Positions 62,260-64,000 of a stretch of DNA of 64,000 nt are shown here, piece after piece (within the stretch, counting starts at the first letter, position 1; every line of letters starts with the position of its first letter). The notes beneath the pieces were generated by a model that made no database searches, had not been told where the DNA came from, and worked only from the letters and a program-made list of their open reading frames with translations. The position numbers and the translations under genes are program-made. Source of the stretch: Arthrobacter subterraneus (GTDB lineage Bacteria; Actinomycetota; Actinomycetes; Actinomycetales; Micrococcaceae). The stretch lies in the NCBI RefSeq assembly GCF_900099735.1, contig NZ_FNDT01000003.1:219708-283707 (forward strand), in the 5' to 3' direction.

Positions 62260-62517
62260 AGTTTTCCCCAAGGATTCGGCATGCAGGAGGAAAGAGCACG
62301 CCGGAGACTGTCAGACTGGTGAGGAACTTTCGAACCCGGTTCCCTGCCTCAAAGCGTAGGCCACAGCAAATCAACTTACCTAGCCCGATGAAGGACCTGT
62401 GGAGAACTATGCGGCGGGCCCTGTAACACCAGTCCCACCCGTCACACCAGCAACACGCAAGTATCGGATGCCGGTCAGGCTCCTTCCGGAACTTGCACAA
62501 CTTGGAGACCTTCCCCC

Positions 62518-64000
62518 GTGATAGCTTCCCGTGCAGCCAAGACCGTCGCCCTCTCATCGGTGGTTACCCTCAGCCTCCTCACCGGCCTGACCCCAGCGAT
62601 CGCAACTGAACCGGTCCCGACGCAGCCGACGGTACCCGCGGAGGTGACCGCCACCGCCACGGAACCAGCTGCTCCGGCTGAACCAGCGACGCCGATGGAG
62701 GAGGCATCTCCCCAGCCGTCGCCGTCGTCGGCCCCATCCGCATCGGCCGAGGAAACGCTGACCGCAGCCGACTACCGGAACGATCCCGCACTGCTGGCGG
62801 ATCTCATCGGGAACCACGGCGCAAGCATGGGACAAGGTCTGGAGCGGCTCGAAGTGACGGGCGACCCGCAGGAGCCGGCACCCGACGAGACACGCAGCCT
62901 CTCCCTGGGCGCAGAAAGCACGTCCGATGCAGACTCAGGCGCCGCAATGGCGCCTCTTGCGACCAACTACTGGCAGCCGTCGTCGGGAGTTCTCGGCGTT
63001 GATGTGAGCAGCCATCAGGGTGTTGTGAACTGGAACGGCGCCTGGAATTACGGCTCCCGCTGGGCCTACGTCAAGGCAACGGAAGCACTCGTCTACAAGA
63101 ACCCCGAATTCGGCCACCAGTACGCCGGCTCGGCTAACCGCGGGATGCTGCGCGGTGCCTACCACTTCGCCATTCCCAACGTTTCCAGCGGCGCGGCCCA
63201 GGCTGACTATTTCGTAGCGAACGGTGGTGGTTGGAGCGCCGACGGCAAGACCCTTCCGCCGCTGCTCGATGTCGAGTACAACCCTTATCCGTCACTGGGA
63301 AACACCTGCTACGACATGAGCGCGTCCCAGATGGTCAATTGGATGAGGGACTTCTCGAACCGCATGGTCACTCTCACCGGACGCAAGCCGATGATCTACA
63401 CGACCACTGACTGGTGGTACCGCTGCACCGGGAACAGCGCTGCTTTCTCGGACCACGCTCTCCACATCGCTTCGTACAACAATTCCGGCGCCGGAACCCT
63501 GCCCGCGAGCTGGAACTTCTACAGCGTCTGGCAGTACACCAGCGAGGGCCCCGTTGTCGGGGACTGGAACCAGTGGAACGGGTCCATGACGAGCCTGCAG
63601 TCATTCGCGCGCGGCGGGAGCGTTCCTGCTCCGGCTCCGCAGCAGCCCTCGATCCGTGCGTTGGCGGATATGGTGGCGACCGATTCCTCCGGTCGGCTCT
63701 GGAACTACCCGGCCAACGGCAAGGGCGGCTTCGGCACACGGTTCCAGATCGGCTCCGGATGGACCGGAATCAAGTCCATCAACCCCGTGGACTGGAACGC
63801 CGACGGCACCATCGACCTCCTCACCCAGTGGAACAACGGAACCCTGAGCTACTACCCCGGCCTGCCCGGCGGCGGCTTCAGCTCCCCCGTCCAGATCGGC
63901 TCCTCCGGCTGGCAGAACTTCAGCCTCGCCGTCGGCCCCTGGGTCAAGGGACAGGGAATCACCATCGTCGGCACCCACACCGACGGCGCCCTCTACTACT
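62518..64000 (+). CDS. Secreted GH25 lysozyme with FG-GAP/VCBS module (3' end outside window)
   Basis: At least 494 codons, open to the window edge. A signal peptide (to about residue 29, LTGLTPAIA), a Pro/Ala/Thr/Glu-rich linker, and a GH25 muramidase domain (~156-365) with the catalytic D162 in GVDVSSHQG and E253 in LLDVEYN. From ~378 begins an FG-GAP/VCBS-like module (LADMVATDSSGRLWNYPANG, DWNADGTIDLLTQW) closely similar to the C-terminus of the secreted subtilase. It should cut the MurNAc-GlcNAc bond outside the cell. The start is GTG at 62518, with only a weak GGAG 11 bases upstream. Divergent from the Tad operon. Confidence 0.92.
   Translation, partial: MIASRAAKTVALSSVVTLSLLTGLTPAIATEPVPTQPTVPAEVTATATEPAAPAEPATPMEEASPQPSPSSAPSASAEETLTAADYRNDPALLADLIGNHGASMGQGLERLEVTGDPQEPAPDETRSLSLGAESTSDADSGAAMAPLATNYWQPSSGVLGVDVSSHQGVVNWNGAWNYGSRWAYVKATEALVYKNPEFGHQYAGSANRGMLRGAYHFAIPNVSSGAAQADYFVANGGGWSADGKTLPPLLDVEYNPYPSLGNTCYDMSASQMVNWMRDFSNRMVTLTGRKPMIYTTTDWWYRCTGNSAAFSDHALHIASYNNSGAGTLPASWNFYSVWQYTSEGPVVGDWNQWNGSMTSLQSFARGGSVPAPAPQQPSIRALADMVATDSSGRLWNYPANGKGGFGTRFQIGSGWTGIKSINPVDWNADGTIDLLTQWNNGTLSYYPGLPGGGFSSPVQIGSSGWQNFSLAVGPWVKGQGITIVGTHTDGALYY

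Noticed and set aside
62272..62517. c-di-AMP (ydaO-type) riboswitch ahead of the GH25 lysozyme
   Set aside because: Such riboswitches often precede wall hydrolases in actinobacteria, but I could not find the conserved core elements in this interval.

Overview
The window is high-GC chromosomal DNA of an actinobacterium, most likely Micrococcaceae and Arthrobacter-like (inferred from gene content and order, not from a search). Supporting signs are the fused Kgd 2-oxoglutarate enzyme, a SigR/RsrA thiol-stress pair next to the actinobacterial 24-residue ribosomal protein bL37, a GuaB1-type GMP reductase, a SAM-IV riboswitch, RF2 without the programmed frameshift, and the order prfB-ftsE-ftsX-M23 peptidase-smpB-ssrA. 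Coding density is high, many operon genes overlap by 4 bp (ATGA), and I see no insertion sequence, prophage or CRISPR array. It reads as an ordinary core-genome stretch with some accessory sugar and pilus loci.

Layout. 1-10.4 kb: the truncated end of an RnfD-flavin reductase fusion, tRNA-Arg(CCG), a DinB-like protein facing a WYL regulator, an AlkD-type repair protein, the helicase HrpA, an alcohol dehydrogenase-HIT pair and a rhodanese. 10.5-16.3 kb: a PhoD-like phosphatase, a metallo-hydrolase, then Zur convergent with a ZnuABC zinc importer that has a His-rich loop and a candidate Zur box. 16.4-20.9 kb: GuaB1 and two CNNM/CorC membrane proteins. 21-25.7 kb: Kgd, then an SGNH-fold protein that appears to lack its catalytic residues. 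25.7-32.6 kb: a quinone oxidoreductase, bL37, RsrA and SigR with a matching autoregulatory promoter, a DoxX protein, aroA-rsgA, a cold-shock protein and hisN.

32.6-40.7 kb: a SAM-IV riboswitch ahead of a class V aminotransferase/cysteine desulfurase-like gene, a methyltransferase, then a compact operon of a Mn/Fe-type ABC importer, a DtxR-family regulator and two FluC/CrcB fluoride-channel subunits, followed by a GCS2-family ligase. 40.8-49.1 kb: an alpha-galactoside/alpha-glucoside locus (GH36, sugar ABC importer, GH13) divergent from a ROK repressor. 49.1-56.4 kb: a secreted subtilase with a C-terminal FG-GAP module, tmRNA, SmpB, the FtsEX system and its M23 hydrolase. 56.5-64 kb: RF2, a Tad/Flp pilus cluster (CpaF, TadB, TadC, small pilin-like and TadE/TadG-like proteins) and a secreted GH25 lysozyme that runs off the window and carries the same FG-GAP module as the subtilase.

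The genes form regulatory modules: two metal importers each beside its own metalloregulator, a thiol-oxidation switch that controls itself, a sugar-specific repressor facing its operon, and the tmRNA-SmpB rescue pair close to the FtsEX cell-wall hydrolase system. No clearly new multi-gene system is apparent. The observations most worth checking are the SGNH pseudoenzyme behind Kgd, the shared FG-GAP module on two secreted hydrolases, the manganese-operon operator lying over a probably leaderless start codon, and small tandem duplications that touch stop codons at three places.
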